From the NCBI GenBank assembly GCA_963677215.1, contig OY781919.1, positions 2,294,001-2,358,000 of the forward strand: a stretch of 64,000 nucleotides of DNA, in the 5' to 3' direction. This DNA comes from G963676795 sp963677215. GTDB lineage: Bacteria > Desulfobacterota > Desulfuromonadia > Desulfuromonadales > Geopsychrobacteraceae. The position numbers were made by a program, and so were the translations under genes. The notes below the pieces were generated by a model. That model did no database searches. It was not told where the DNA came from and saw only the letters and a list, made by a program, of their open reading frames with translations. Shown here piece by piece: positions 16,775-25,300 of the stretch; the first letter of the stretch is position 1; each line of letters begins with the position of its first letter.

Positions 16775-18067
16775 ATGATTCGTCTTTTAAAATTCAGTGA
16801 TGCCGATTTCGCCGAACAGTTCCGCCGCATTGAACAGCGCGCCGAAGAGGTTCCGGCCGGTATCGAGGAAACTGTAAAAACAATTATTGCCGATGTTCGT
16901 CAACGTGGCGACGCGGCTGTCTTTGAATTGACCGAAAAGTTCGATCGCCTCAAGCTTGACAGCAGCAGTGTCGAGGTCAGCGAAGCCGAGATCGACGCGG
17001 CGATGACCAAGGTCTCGGCCGAATCGCTGGCGGCCCTGACGCTGGCCGCTGAGCGGATCGGTGCTTACCACGCCAAGCAGAAGCAGGAAACCTGGCTGTC
17101 GACCGACGAAGAGGATGTTCTGGTCGGCCAGATGGTCACCCCGCTTGACCGCGTCGGTATCTATGTTCCGGGCGGCAAGGCGAACTATCCCTCCTCGGTA
17201 CTGATGAACGCCGTACCGGCCAAGGTAGCCGGGGTTGGCGAGATCATCATGGTCGTGCCGATGCCGGGTGGCGAGGTCAATCCTAACGTTCTGGCTGCGG
17301 CGCGGATCGCCGGTGTCAACCGGATCTTCAAGATCGGCGGCGCCCAGGCTGTTGCTGCTCTGGCCTACGGGACCGAAAGCGTGCCACGGGTCGATAAGAT
17401 CACCGGGCCGGGCAATATCTATGTCGCTACAGCCAAGCAGCTGGTCTTCGGTCAGGTCGATATCGACATGATCGCCGGCCCGAGCGAGATTCTGGTCATC
17501 AACGACGGCAGCGGCAACGCCGCCCACATCGCTGCCGACCTGCTCTCCCAGGCCGAGCACGACGAACTGGCTTCGGCGGTGCTCTGTACCTCATGCGAGA
17601 AGATGGCCAAGGCCGTTCAGGAGCAGGTCGAGATCCAGCTTGAGCAGCTGAGCCGCAAGGCGATAGCGCGCAAGTCGGTTGACGATTACAGCGCCATCAT
17701 TCTGGCTGAGAATCTGGATGAAGCGATCGCCTTCTCCAACCGTATTGCGCCGGAACACCTGGAGCTGGCGGTTGATAACCCGTTTGCGATTTTGAGCAAG
17801 ATCCGCCATGCCGGGGCGATCTTCATGGGCCACCATACCCCTGAAGCCGCTGGTGATTACCTGGCCGGGCCGAACCACACCCTGCCGACCGGCGGTACCG
17901 CGCGCTTCTTCTCGCCGCTGTCGCTTGACGACTTCGTCAAGAAATCGAGCCTGATCTCCCTGTCTCCAGAGGGTCTCAAGCGGCTGGGGAAAGAGGTTGT
18001 CCATATCGCCGAGCTGGAAGGGCTGGAAGCCCACGCCAAGTCGGTTTCGATCCGACTGCAGGATTAG
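16775..18067 (+). CDS. hisD: Histidinol dehydrogenase
   Basis: Zn-dependent NAD enzyme that makes histidine from histidinol in two oxidations. 430 residues. NAD/active-site segments GIYVPGGKANYPSSVLMN and GPGNIYVATAK; zinc and catalytic residues in LSQAEHDELASAVL, APEHLELAV and AGPNHTLPTGG. Starts 14 bases after hisG with GGAG upstream. Confidence 0.97.
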   Translation: MIRLLKFSDADFAEQFRRIEQRAEEVPAGIEETVKTIIADVRQRGDAAVFELTEKFDRLKLDSSSVEVSEAEIDAAMTKVSAESLAALTLAAERIGAYHAKQKQETWLSTDEEDVLVGQMVTPLDRVGIYVPGGKANYPSSVLMNAVPAKVAGVGEIIMVVPMPGGEVNPNVLAAARIAGVNRIFKIGGAQAVAALAYGTESVPRVDKITGPGNIYVATAKQLVFGQVDIDMIAGPSEILVINDGSGNAAHIAADLLSQAEHDELASAVLCTSCEKMAKAVQEQVEIQLEQLSRKAIARKSVDDYSAIILAENLDEAIAFSNRIAPEHLELAVDNPFAILSKIRHAGAIFMGHHTPEAAGDYLAGPNHTLPTGGTARFFSPLSLDDFVKKSSLISLSPEGLKRLGKEVVHIAELEGLEAHAKSVSIRLQD

Positions 18068-18075
18068 GACCATTT

Positions 18076-18245
18076 GAACCACTGAGTCACAGAGGACACG
18101 GAGAAAGACAGAAGCCAAAATACATCCCCCTCAATCCCCCCTATTTTATAGGGGGGGAGGCGAGCTTGCGAGCAGGGGGGTGGTTTTCGTCTCTTGAAAA
18201 TCTTCTTGTGCCGTTCTCAGTGTACTCCGTGTCTCTGTGGTAATT
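18076..18245. repeat. Nested palindromic element in the hisD-hisB gap
   Basis: Outer imperfect inverted repeats at 18079-18103 (CCACTGAGTCACAGAGGACA) and 18224-18241 (ACTCCGTGTCTCTGTGGT) enclose an inner unit at 18126-18183 (CCCCCTCAATCCCCCCTA ... TAGGGGGG ... GCGAGCTTGCGAGCAGGGGGG). The inner unit recurs in inverted orientation at about 19732-19795. MITE-like or REP-like; noncoding. It keeps hisD and hisB transcribable as the hairpins have no T run. Confidence 0.75.
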
Positions 18246-18295
18246 GTTTTTTCGGGTTTTCAAGTCTAGAAGTTGATTTTTGACAGGAGGTAATC

Positions 18296-18886
18296 ATGGC
18301 CCGTAGCGCCAAGGTGGCACGCGAGACCAAAGAGACCAATATCAGCATCGAACTGAACCTCGATGGCAGCGGCGTACATCAGATCGCCAGCCCGGTGCCG
18401 TTCTTTAACCACATGCTTTCGGCGGTGGCCCGTCACGGTTTCTTCGATCTCAACGTTCAGGCGACCGGCGATATCGAGATCGATGCTCATCACACTGTCG
18501 AGGATATGGGGATCGTCCTCGGTGAAGTGGTCAAGAAGGCGCTTGGTGACAAGGCCGGTGTGCGTCGTTTCGGTCGCTCGACCATGCCGATGCACGAAGC
18601 TCTGGCTTCGGTGGTGATCGACCTCTCTGGTCGTCCGTACCTGGTCTACAACGTCGAGCTACCGAAGGTCAAAGTCGGTGAGTTCGATGTTGAGCTGGTC
18701 GAGGAGTTCTTTGTCGCCTTCTGTAACCACTCTGGTGCCAACATCCACGTTAACCTGGCCTATGGTGACAACCTGCATCACATCATCGAGGCGATCTTCA
18801 AGGCCTTCGGTCGTGCTTTGGATGAAGCGACCAGTCTCGATCCGCGCATCGTCGGGGTGATGTCGACCAAGGGTTCTCTCGAATAA
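18296..18886 (+). CDS. hisB: Imidazoleglycerol-phosphate dehydratase
   Basis: 196 residues, the monofunctional form (no phosphatase domain). Paired metal-site motifs: DAHHTVEDMGIVLGE and the second-half DNLHHIIEAIFKAFGRALDEA, plus PVPFFNHMLSAVARHG. Good AGGAGG before ATG 18296. Followed by a G+C-rich hairpin at 18896-18915. Confidence 0.97.
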   Translation: MARSAKVARETKETNISIELNLDGSGVHQIASPVPFFNHMLSAVARHGFFDLNVQATGDIEIDAHHTVEDMGIVLGEVVKKALGDKAGVRRFGRSTMPMHEALASVVIDLSGRPYLVYNVELPKVKVGEFDVELVEEFFVAFCNHSGANIHVNLAYGDNLHHIIEAIFKAFGRALDEATSLDPRIVGVMSTKGSLE

Positions 18887-18895
18887 AAGCAAAAC

Positions 18896-18952
18896 AGGCG
18901 GGTTTCGTCCCGCCTGACGACATCCTGTTCTTTGGGCGCAAAGAACAGGATG
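18896..18952 (+). repeat. Two consecutive hairpins in the hisB-hisH gap
   Basis: 7-bp stem AGGCGGG/CCCGCCT (18896-18902/18909-18915), then a 13-bp perfect stem CATCCTGTTCTTT/AAAGAACAGGATG (18921-18933/18940-18952). No clear T run, so more likely a dispersed repeat than a terminator. The rest of the gap to 19100 holds nothing I recognise. Confidence 0.6.
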
Positions 18953-19100
18953 CAAAAGAAACTTTCTTAAAACTGACGAAGGCTGCAAACGTGGTCTTCG
19001 TAGGTTTGCTCCAGCACAAGACTTCGCGCCCGGCAGATGAGCAGGCTCATCAAGCGGGCAGAACCGCAAGGCCTTGCGGCCTGATTGAAAGAGTTAAGTT

Positions 19101-19724
19101 GTGATCAACATCATAGATTATGAAATGGGTAACCTGCGCAGCGTCGAAAAGGCTTTCGAGAGCCTTGGTTTTGCCGCGCGCGTCAGTGCTGATCCGAAAG
19201 ATATCGCGACCGCCGACAAGATCGTCCTGCCCGGCGTCGGGGCCTTCAACGACTGTGTCACCAACCTGCGCAACGGCGGGTTCGTCGAGCCGCTGATGGA
19301 GCATATCGACAAAGGCAAGCCGATGCTCGGGATCTGCGTCGGCATGCAGATGCTCTTTGACGAAAGCGAAGAGTTCGGCATCCATAAAGGCTTAGGCTTG
19401 ATCCCTGGCCGCGTCGTGCGTTTTCCGTCCGGCATGGTCGAAGGCGGTGAAAAGCTCAAAGTCCCGCACATGGGCTGGAACAACCTGGATATCACCAAGC
19501 CGTCACCGATCTTCAAGGAGGTTGAGACTGGTAGCTTCGTCTATTTTGTCCACTCCTACTACTGCCAGGCTGAGAACCAGGAGGATATCGCCGCCACCTG
19601 CAGGTATGGCGATGTCGAGTTCTGTGCCTCGCTGTGGCGCGACAACATTATGGCCACCCAGTTTCACCCGGAGAAGAGCCAGACCATCGGTCTGCAGATC
19701 TTCCGCAATTTTGGAGAAATTTAA
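19101..19724 (+). CDS. hisH: Imidazole glycerol phosphate synthase, glutaminase subunit
   Basis: Supplies ammonia from glutamine to HisF. 207-residue class I glutamine amidotransferase: nucleophile Cys79 in GICVGMQMLFDES, and the His-Glu pair in FHPEKSQ. Start GTG 19101. Separated from hisB by about 210 bases with repeats. Confidence 0.96.
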   Translation: MINIIDYEMGNLRSVEKAFESLGFAARVSADPKDIATADKIVLPGVGAFNDCVTNLRNGGFVEPLMEHIDKGKPMLGICVGMQMLFDESEEFGIHKGLGLIPGRVVRFPSGMVEGGEKLKVPHMGWNNLDITKPSPIFKEVETGSFVYFVHSYYCQAENQEDIAATCRYGDVEFCASLWRDNIMATQFHPEKSQTIGLQIFRNFGEI

Positions 19725-19728
19725 AGGA

Positions 19729-19798
19729 CAGACCCCCCTGCTCGCAAAGCTCGCTTCCCCCCCTATGAAATAGGGGGGATTGAGGGGGGTGCCTTTTA
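19729..19798. repeat. Inverted copy of the his-operon C/G-rich repeat
   Basis: Reverse complement of the inner unit at 18126-18183: CCCCCCTGCTCGCAAAGCTC ... GGGGGGATTGAGGGGGGT. Lies between hisH and hisA. Confidence 0.8.
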
Positions 19799-19812
19799 AA
19801 AGGAATTAAGCA

Positions 19813-20544
19813 ATGATCATTTTACCAGCAATCGATTTGAAGGAAGGCCGCTGCGTTCGTCTGGAGCAGGGCTTAATGGATAAAGATACCGTTTATAACG
19901 ACGATCCTGCAGCTCAGGCACTGATCTGGCAGGAGCAGGGGGGCGAGTTGCTCCACATCGTTGATCTCGACGGTGCTTTCGCCGGTGTGCCGAAGAACAA
20001 GGCCGCCATCGAAGCGATCGTCAAGGCGATCAGTATCCCGTCCGAACTGGGCGGCGGCGTGCGTGATATTGCCACCATCGAAGCTTATCTGGAACTCGGC
20101 ATCGACCGCGTTATCCTCGGTACCATCGCTAAGGAGAATCCGGCGTTGGTCGAAGAAGCCTGCAAGAAGTTCCCGGGCCATATCGTCGTCGGTATCGACG
20201 CTAAGGACGGCCTGGTTGCTGTCCGCGGCTGGGCCGATGTCACCGAGAAGCTGGCCTCCGAGATGGCTAAGGAGATGGAAGGTTTTGGCGTCGAAGCGAT
20301 CATCTACACCGACATCGCCCGCGACGGCATGATGCAGGGGCCGAACATCGCCGCCACCAAGGCGTTGGCCGAAGCGATCAACATTCCGGTCATTGCCTCC
20401 GGCGGTCTCTCCAGCATCCAGGATATCCGCAACCTGATGGCGATCGAGGACTCCGGCGTCACCGGTGTCATCGCCGGTAAGTCAATTTACTCCGGTGCCA
20501 TCGATCTGCGTGAAGCGGTGGCGCTGACCAAGGGAGCACGTTAA
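19813..20544 (+). CDS. hisA: ProFAR isomerase (1-(5-phosphoribosyl)-5-[(5-phosphoribosylamino)methylideneamino]imidazole-4-carboxamide isomerase)
   Basis: Single-domain (beta/alpha)8 barrel of 243 residues. Catalytic Asp8 in IIPAIDLKEGRCV-type N-terminus (ILPAIDLKEGRCVRLEQG) and the second catalytic Asp in YTDIARDGMMQGPN. Overlaps the hisF start by one base (TAATG). Confidence 0.97.
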   Translation: MIILPAIDLKEGRCVRLEQGLMDKDTVYNDDPAAQALIWQEQGGELLHIVDLDGAFAGVPKNKAAIEAIVKAISIPSELGGGVRDIATIEAYLELGIDRVILGTIAKENPALVEEACKKFPGHIVVGIDAKDGLVAVRGWADVTEKLASEMAKEMEGFGVEAIIYTDIARDGMMQGPNIAATKALAEAINIPVIASGGLSSIQDIRNLMAIEDSGVTGVIAGKSIYSGAIDLREAVALTKGAR

Positions 20545-21311
20545 TGCTGACCAAACGGATTATTCCCTGTCTCGACGTCAAGGATGGCCGCGTCGTCAAA
20601 GGGGTCAACTTCGTCGAGCTGCGCGACGCCGGTGATCCGGTTGAAGCGGCCGAGGCCTACTGCGCGCAGGGCGCCGACGAGCTGACCTTTCTCGATATCA
20701 CTGCCAGCAGCGACAACCGCGGCATCATCCTCGATGTCGTGCGCAAGACCGCCGAGCGCGTCTTCATGCCGCTGACCGTCGGCGGCGGGGTGCGCGAGGT
20801 TGCCGACATCCGCAACCTGCTCAACGCCGGGGCCGACAAGGTCTCGATCAACACCGCCGCGGTGCATAGCCCTGAGTTTGTCCGTGAGGCAGCCCAACGC
20901 TTCGGCAGCCAGTGCATCGTCGTCGCCATCGATGCCCGCCGCGTCGAGGGTTCCAATCCGCAGGCCTGGGAGGTCTACACCCATGGCGGCCGCAAGCCAA
21001 CCGGCATCGACGCCATCGCATGGGCGAAGAAGATGGAAGACTACGGCTGCGGCGAGATCCTGCTGACCTCGATGGACTGCGACGGCACCAAGGCCGGTTT
21101 CGATATCGAACTGACCCGCGCGGTCAGCGACGCGGTCGAGATTCCGGTCATCGCCTCAGGCGGGGTCGGCAATCTGGAGCATATCCGCGAAGGTCTGGTC
21201 GAAGGGGGCGCCAGCGCCGCCCTGGCCGCGTCGATCTTCCACTTCAAGGAATACACCATCGCTGAGTGCAAAGAGTATCTCAAAGAGCATGGCGTTCCGG
21301 CCCGAATCTAA
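20544..21311 (+). CDS. hisF: Imidazole glycerol phosphate synthase, cyclase subunit
   Basis: Barrel paralogue of HisA, 255 residues. Catalytic Asp in IIPCLDVKDGRVVKGVNF and the second in LTSMDCDGTKAGFD. Works with HisH. Translationally coupled to hisA. Confidence 0.97.
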   Translation: MLTKRIIPCLDVKDGRVVKGVNFVELRDAGDPVEAAEAYCAQGADELTFLDITASSDNRGIILDVVRKTAERVFMPLTVGGGVREVADIRNLLNAGADKVSINTAAVHSPEFVREAAQRFGSQCIVVAIDARRVEGSNPQAWEVYTHGGRKPTGIDAIAWAKKMEDYGCGEILLTSMDCDGTKAGFDIELTRAVSDAVEIPVIASGGVGNLEHIREGLVEGGASAALAASIFHFKEYTIAECKEYLKEHGVPARI

Positions 21312-21326
21312 GGAAGGGGAAACATT

Positions 21327-21671
21327 ATGTATGATAACAAGGTAACCCCGGATCAGGATATTTTGAACGCGATCTACCAGATCGTCCTTGAGCGCAAGGC
21401 GATGGCCGACGGTGAGAAGTCTTACGTCAAGTCGCTGTTCGACAAAGGCTTGGACAAGATCCTCGGCAAGATCGGCGAGGAAGCGACCGAAACGGCAATT
21501 GCCGGTAAGGGCGGCGACAAGCAGGAGGTCGTCTACGAGGTGGCTGATCTGTTCTTCCATGTGACGGTGCTGCTCGGGTATTACGAGATTGAGCCGGAGC
21601 TGATTTATGACGAACTGCGGCGGCGGTTTGGGTTGTCTGGGATTGATGAGAAGAATAGTCGGAATAAGTAG
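21327..21671 (+). CDS. hisE: Phosphoribosyl-ATP pyrophosphatase
   Basis: 114-residue MazG-type all-alpha hydrolase, second step of histidine synthesis. The metal-binding EExxE-type helix is KIGEEATETAIAGKGG, followed by YEVADLFFHVTVLLG. It is monofunctional: the hisI (cyclohydrolase) domain is neither fused nor present in the window. Last gene of the operon. Confidence 0.94.
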   Translation: MYDNKVTPDQDILNAIYQIVLERKAMADGEKSYVKSLFDKGLDKILGKIGEEATETAIAGKGGDKQEVVYEVADLFFHVTVLLGYYEIEPELIYDELRRRFGLSGIDEKNSRNK

Positions 21672-22264
21672 ATCAATGAAAAAGCCGTTTCTGTAAAAGG
21701 GGATGGTTTTTTTTTTGAAATATAAAGGGGGCAGGTCTGCTCTTGGCTTTTGTGTAAACTAATGTAAATCAAAACCGTGGGGTTGCGGCCCCACCACCGA
21801 CTTACTCTTAATCGCGCCATAAAAGAGTGAGCAGAAAAGGGTGCCCTGCTCCTTGTCCGCTGTAGGCGGATTCCCTCCGTTCCGTCGAATTTTTCAGCGC
21901 AGAAAAAACTCGCCTTACGGCTCAGACAGTTTTTCTGCTTGATGCTGCAAAATCCAACTTCATTCCGGCTGCGTCACATGGGGAGTTCTTTTCTATTCAA
22001 TGTCTACTGAATTTTCCGTTTTCGTTTCCCCCATTGGAACCGCTGGAGCGAAGCGATCTGGCGACGTAAAGCGACCAGATTTGTTTGAGCCGTCAGGCGA
22101 GTTTATCTGGGCGAGTCGTCAGGTTGCGTAGCGGAAGGAACCTGCCACGGGCAGGCGGGGACATTGGGGCCGGGTCTTTTGGTTACTTTTCTGACCTGGA
22201 GCAGAAAAGTAACTCGTCCGGCGGGACGAGACCCGTCGATTTTGAATGTTGGCGGGTCCGCTGG
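21672..22264. other. Noncoding stretch with repeat fragments
   Basis: About 590 bases without a gene. At 21724-21754 is a sequence close to the left terminus of the RAYT element at 25301 (GTCTGCTCTTGGCTTTT shared). A 12-bp hairpin GTTACTTTTCTG / CAGAAAAGTAAC lies at 22182-22193/22202-22213. These mark the region as the scar of mobile-element insertion and decay. Confidence 0.5.
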
Positions 22265-22357
22265 GCTTTTGCAGAGTATCTGCAATACATGCAGCAAGAG
22301 GACTCCGATGAAGTGGAGTCCATTTTTTCTCAACAACGCTTGGCCCCGATTTTTTGA
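22265..22357 (+). pseudogene. Relic of a REP-associated tyrosine transposase
   Basis: The last 29 codons of this frame read FAEYLQYMQQEDSDEVESIF, then SQQRLAPIF and stop. The intact RAYT downstream has FAAYLQFMHQPDSDEVESFF then SKQRLAPIF at the same place, so this is a decayed second copy reduced to a middle segment and cut by a stop. Everything 5' of it is unrelated noncoding sequence. Confidence 0.75.
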
Positions 22358-22539
22358 TTGAATTCTGGTGTTTTTCTAAAATTAATTTCCTTGATTCAAA
22401 TAGAAACACCGTGACAGGTTCGAAATTTCTCCTCTCCAGCCCCATCAGAAAAACTCAACTCTGTATAATTGAATAAGGACTCGCTCTTCTTTCAGCACAT
22501 GCTTCCTGGAGAGTGAGCTTTCCGGAAAGGAGTCGCCTG

Positions 22540-24072
22540 ATGGAATTTTTACAGAAGTTGGGGCTCGCAGGAAAAAACTATGGTGCATCGACCGGCCGTG
22601 ACTGGTTGAAGCATGAGGACAGTGAAGAATTAATAGTGACTTCGCCGGTGGATGGTCAGCAGATCGCCAGTGTTTACCTGGCATCGGATCTGGATTATGA
22701 ACGGATCGTCAGCACCGCCAGCAAAGCATTTCTGCACTGGCGCAAGGTGCCGGCACCGCAGCGGGGGGAGGTTGTTCGCCAGATCGGTCTTGAGTTGCGT
22801 CGTCACAAGGATGCTCTTGGCGCCCTGGTTTCCTACGAGATGGGCAAGTCGCTCGTCGAAGGGAAGGGGGAGGTGCAGGAGATGATCGATATCTGTGATT
22901 TCGCCGTCGGCCTGTCACGTCAGCTTTATGGTCGAACCATGGCCTCAGAACGGGCAAACCATCGGCTCTACGATCAGTATCATCCACTCGGCGTGGTGGG
23001 AATCATTTCCGCCTTCAACTTCCCGGTCGCGGTCTGGTCCTGGAATGCGATGATCTCGACCGTCTGCGGCAATACCTGCCTGTGGAAACCATCAACGAAG
23101 GTGCCTTTAAGCGCCATTGCGGTACAGAACATTGTCGCCGGGGTGATCCGCCGCAACGATCTTCCTGAAGGACTCTTCGGCCTGGTCGTTGGGCGTGGCG
23201 CAGCGATTGGCGAGCGGTTGCTCAACGATACGCGGTTGCCGCTGGTTTCTCTCACCGGTTCGGTGGTCATGGGCCGTCACGGGGCACAGGTGGTTGCCGG
23301 TCGGTTCGGACGGACGATCCTTGAGCTGGGTGGCAATAACGCCATCATCCTGACGGCGCATGCCGATCTGCAAAAGGCTCTACCGGCCATTGTCTTCGGC
23401 GCGGTGGGAACCGCCGGGCAGCGCTGTACCACGACCCGGCGGTTGATTGTCCATGAGTCGATCTACTCCAAGGTCAAGGGGGCGCTGATCAGCGCCTATG
23501 ACGGGCTCAGGATCGGATCTTCTTTGGATGAAAGGAATCATGTTGGCCCGCTGATCGACAAACAGGCCGTCGAGACATTTTTCCACAGTCTCAAGCGGGT
23601 AGAGGCCGAAGGGGGACAAATCCTCTATGGCGGAACCCGGCTTGAGGGGGAGGGGTACGAGTCAAACTGTTACGTGGTGCCGGCGATCGCCAAGGTTGAA
23701 AACCATTACGCCATCGTTCAGGAGGAAACCTTTGCACCTATCCTTTACCTGATCAGCTACATGGGGGAGGTTGCGACAGCTATCGCCTTGCAGAATGATG
23801 TCGCTCAGGGGCTGTCGTCGGCGATTTTTACTGAAAATCTGCGTGAGGCGGAAATCTTTCTCTCCGCCGCCGGCTCCGATTGCGGTCTTGCCAACGTCAA
23901 TGTCGGCACCTCCGGCGCTGAGATCGGTGGCGCTTTCGGCGGTGAAAAGGAGACCGGCGGTGGTCGGGAATCGGGCTCCGATGCCTGGAGGGGCTACTTG
24001 AGGCGGCAAACCAACACGATCAATTACGGGACCGAACTGCCGCTGGCCCAGGGGATCAGATTCGAGATCTAG
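22540..24072 (+). CDS. Aldehyde dehydrogenase of the ALDH7 type (alpha-aminoadipate semialdehyde dehydrogenase)
   Basis: Oxidises an aldehyde with NAD(P)+. 510 residues. Signature elements: SAFNFPVAVWSWN, GSVVMGRHGAQVV, the general-base Glu in ILELGGNNAII and the catalytic Cys in GTAGQRCTTTRR. The overall string (LYDQYHPLGVVGIISAFNFP and GGEKETGGGRESGSDAWRGY) is typical of ALDH7/antiquitin and bacterial AmaB/Pcd, which convert 2-aminoadipate semialdehyde to 2-aminoadipate in lysine breakdown. The start is ATG 22540 with AAGGAG seven bases upstream. The next gene starts 10 bases after its stop, with its AGGAGG overlapping the stop, so the two are one operon. Confidence 0.85.
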   Translation: MEFLQKLGLAGKNYGASTGRDWLKHEDSEELIVTSPVDGQQIASVYLASDLDYERIVSTASKAFLHWRKVPAPQRGEVVRQIGLELRRHKDALGALVSYEMGKSLVEGKGEVQEMIDICDFAVGLSRQLYGRTMASERANHRLYDQYHPLGVVGIISAFNFPVAVWSWNAMISTVCGNTCLWKPSTKVPLSAIAVQNIVAGVIRRNDLPEGLFGLVVGRGAAIGERLLNDTRLPLVSLTGSVVMGRHGAQVVAGRFGRTILELGGNNAIILTAHADLQKALPAIVFGAVGTAGQRCTTTRRLIVHESIYSKVKGALISAYDGLRIGSSLDERNHVGPLIDKQAVETFFHSLKRVEAEGGQILYGGTRLEGEGYESNCYVVPAIAKVENHYAIVQEETFAPILYLISYMGEVATAIALQNDVAQGLSSAIFTENLREAEIFLSAAGSDCGLANVNVGTSGAEIGGAFGGEKETGGGRESGSDAWRGYLRRQTNTINYGTELPLAQGIRFEI

Positions 24073-24082
24073 GAGGTTGCCG

Positions 24083-25159
24083 ATGGCTGCGAGGATAAAT
24101 TCGATACTGGTGTTGGGACTGGGCAAGGTTGGTTTCCTGGTTGCGTTGCTTCTGCATGAGAGCGGCTTTAAGGTTGTCGCTGCCGATGCCCGGGATCAGG
24201 ACGCTGCCCCCTTTGAGACCAGGACGCTCGACGTCTCTAGTCGCACCGAACTCCGCCAATTGATGGCTGATTTTGATGCGGTGGTCTCCTGTTTGCCTTA
24301 CTGCTTCAACCTTGATGTCGCAACTCAGGCGAAAGAGCTGGGGCTCCACTATTTCGATCTGACCGAGGACGTAGCGACAACCAAGGCGATTATCGAGATG
24401 AGTGCTTCTGCCACGGCCGTCATGGCTCCCCAGTGCGGTCTGGCACCGGGCTTTATCGCCATCGTCGGCGCCTCGCTGGCTAGGCGTCTGGACCGGATTC
24501 GCAGTATCAAGCTGCGTGTCGGAGCGCTGCCGAACAATCCGACCGGCTTGCTCTCCTACGCCTTTAACTGGTCGCCTGAAGGGGTGGTCAATGAATATCT
24601 TAACGATTGCGAGGTCATTGAAAACGGCCAGCATAAATGGGTGTCTCCGCTTGAGTGGCTTGAGAAACTGGTGATCAACGGCATTCACCTGGAGGCCTTC
24701 ACCACCTCCGGGGGCTTGGGAACCATGTGCGAGACCTATGTCGGCCAGGTCGAAAATCTCGATTACAAATCGATCCGTTATCCCGGCCACGCCCAGCTGA
24801 TGAACTTCTATTTCCACGAACTGCTGCTGCGCGAGGATCGTCAGCGAGCCGGTGAAATTTTGGTGCACGCGAAACCGCCGGTCAATGATGATGTCGTCTA
24901 CGTTCACGTTTCAGCGGAGGGGTGGCACCACGGTCAGCTGCTGCGCGAGGAGTTTGTCAATGCCTACCGGCCACGTGAGATAGCCGGGCGCCAATGGCGA
25001 GCCATCTCCTGGACGACCGCGGCCTCAGTGAACGCGGTGATTGAACTGGTGAGCTGTGGGACATTGCCGGCCAAGGGGTTCATCAAGCAGGAAGAGATCG
25101 ATTTTGCAGCTTTTCTGAAGACGAAAAACGGGCGGTTATATGCCGATCAGAATTTATAA
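24083..25159 (+). CDS. Saccharopine/lysine dehydrogenase family oxidoreductase
   Basis: 358 residues. N-terminal Rossmann fold (ILVLGLGKVGFLVALLLHES, then DAVVSCLPYCFN) and C-terminal saccharopine-dehydrogenase-type domain (APQCGLAPGFIAIVG, FTTSGGLGTMCETY, RYPGHAQLM). Lysine 6-dehydrogenase and saccharopine dehydrogenase belong here; both yield 2-aminoadipate semialdehyde, the substrate of the upstream aldehyde dehydrogenase. The operon therefore probably takes lysine or saccharopine to 2-aminoadipate (inference from pairing). Start ATG 24083; an in-frame TTG six bases earlier is not needed. Confidence 0.82.
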   Translation: MAARINSILVLGLGKVGFLVALLLHESGFKVVAADARDQDAAPFETRTLDVSSRTELRQLMADFDAVVSCLPYCFNLDVATQAKELGLHYFDLTEDVATTKAIIEMSASATAVMAPQCGLAPGFIAIVGASLARRLDRIRSIKLRVGALPNNPTGLLSYAFNWSPEGVVNEYLNDCEVIENGQHKWVSPLEWLEKLVINGIHLEAFTTSGGLGTMCETYVGQVENLDYKSIRYPGHAQLMNFYFHELLLREDRQRAGEILVHAKPPVNDDVVYVHVSAEGWHHGQLLREEFVNAYRPREIAGRQWRAISWTTAASVNAVIELVSCGTLPAKGFIKQEEIDFAAFLKTKNGRLYADQNL

Positions 25160-25300
25160 CTCAGGGTTAGAGTCTCCGCTGCCGATGACATCGCTGGTTC
25201 AGTACGTCAATCCTGAACTGATAGGATGATTTGAAAACCAGGGTCTTTTCTGTAAGAGATATACGAAAAAATTACATGTTTGATCGGAAACAACGGAAAA

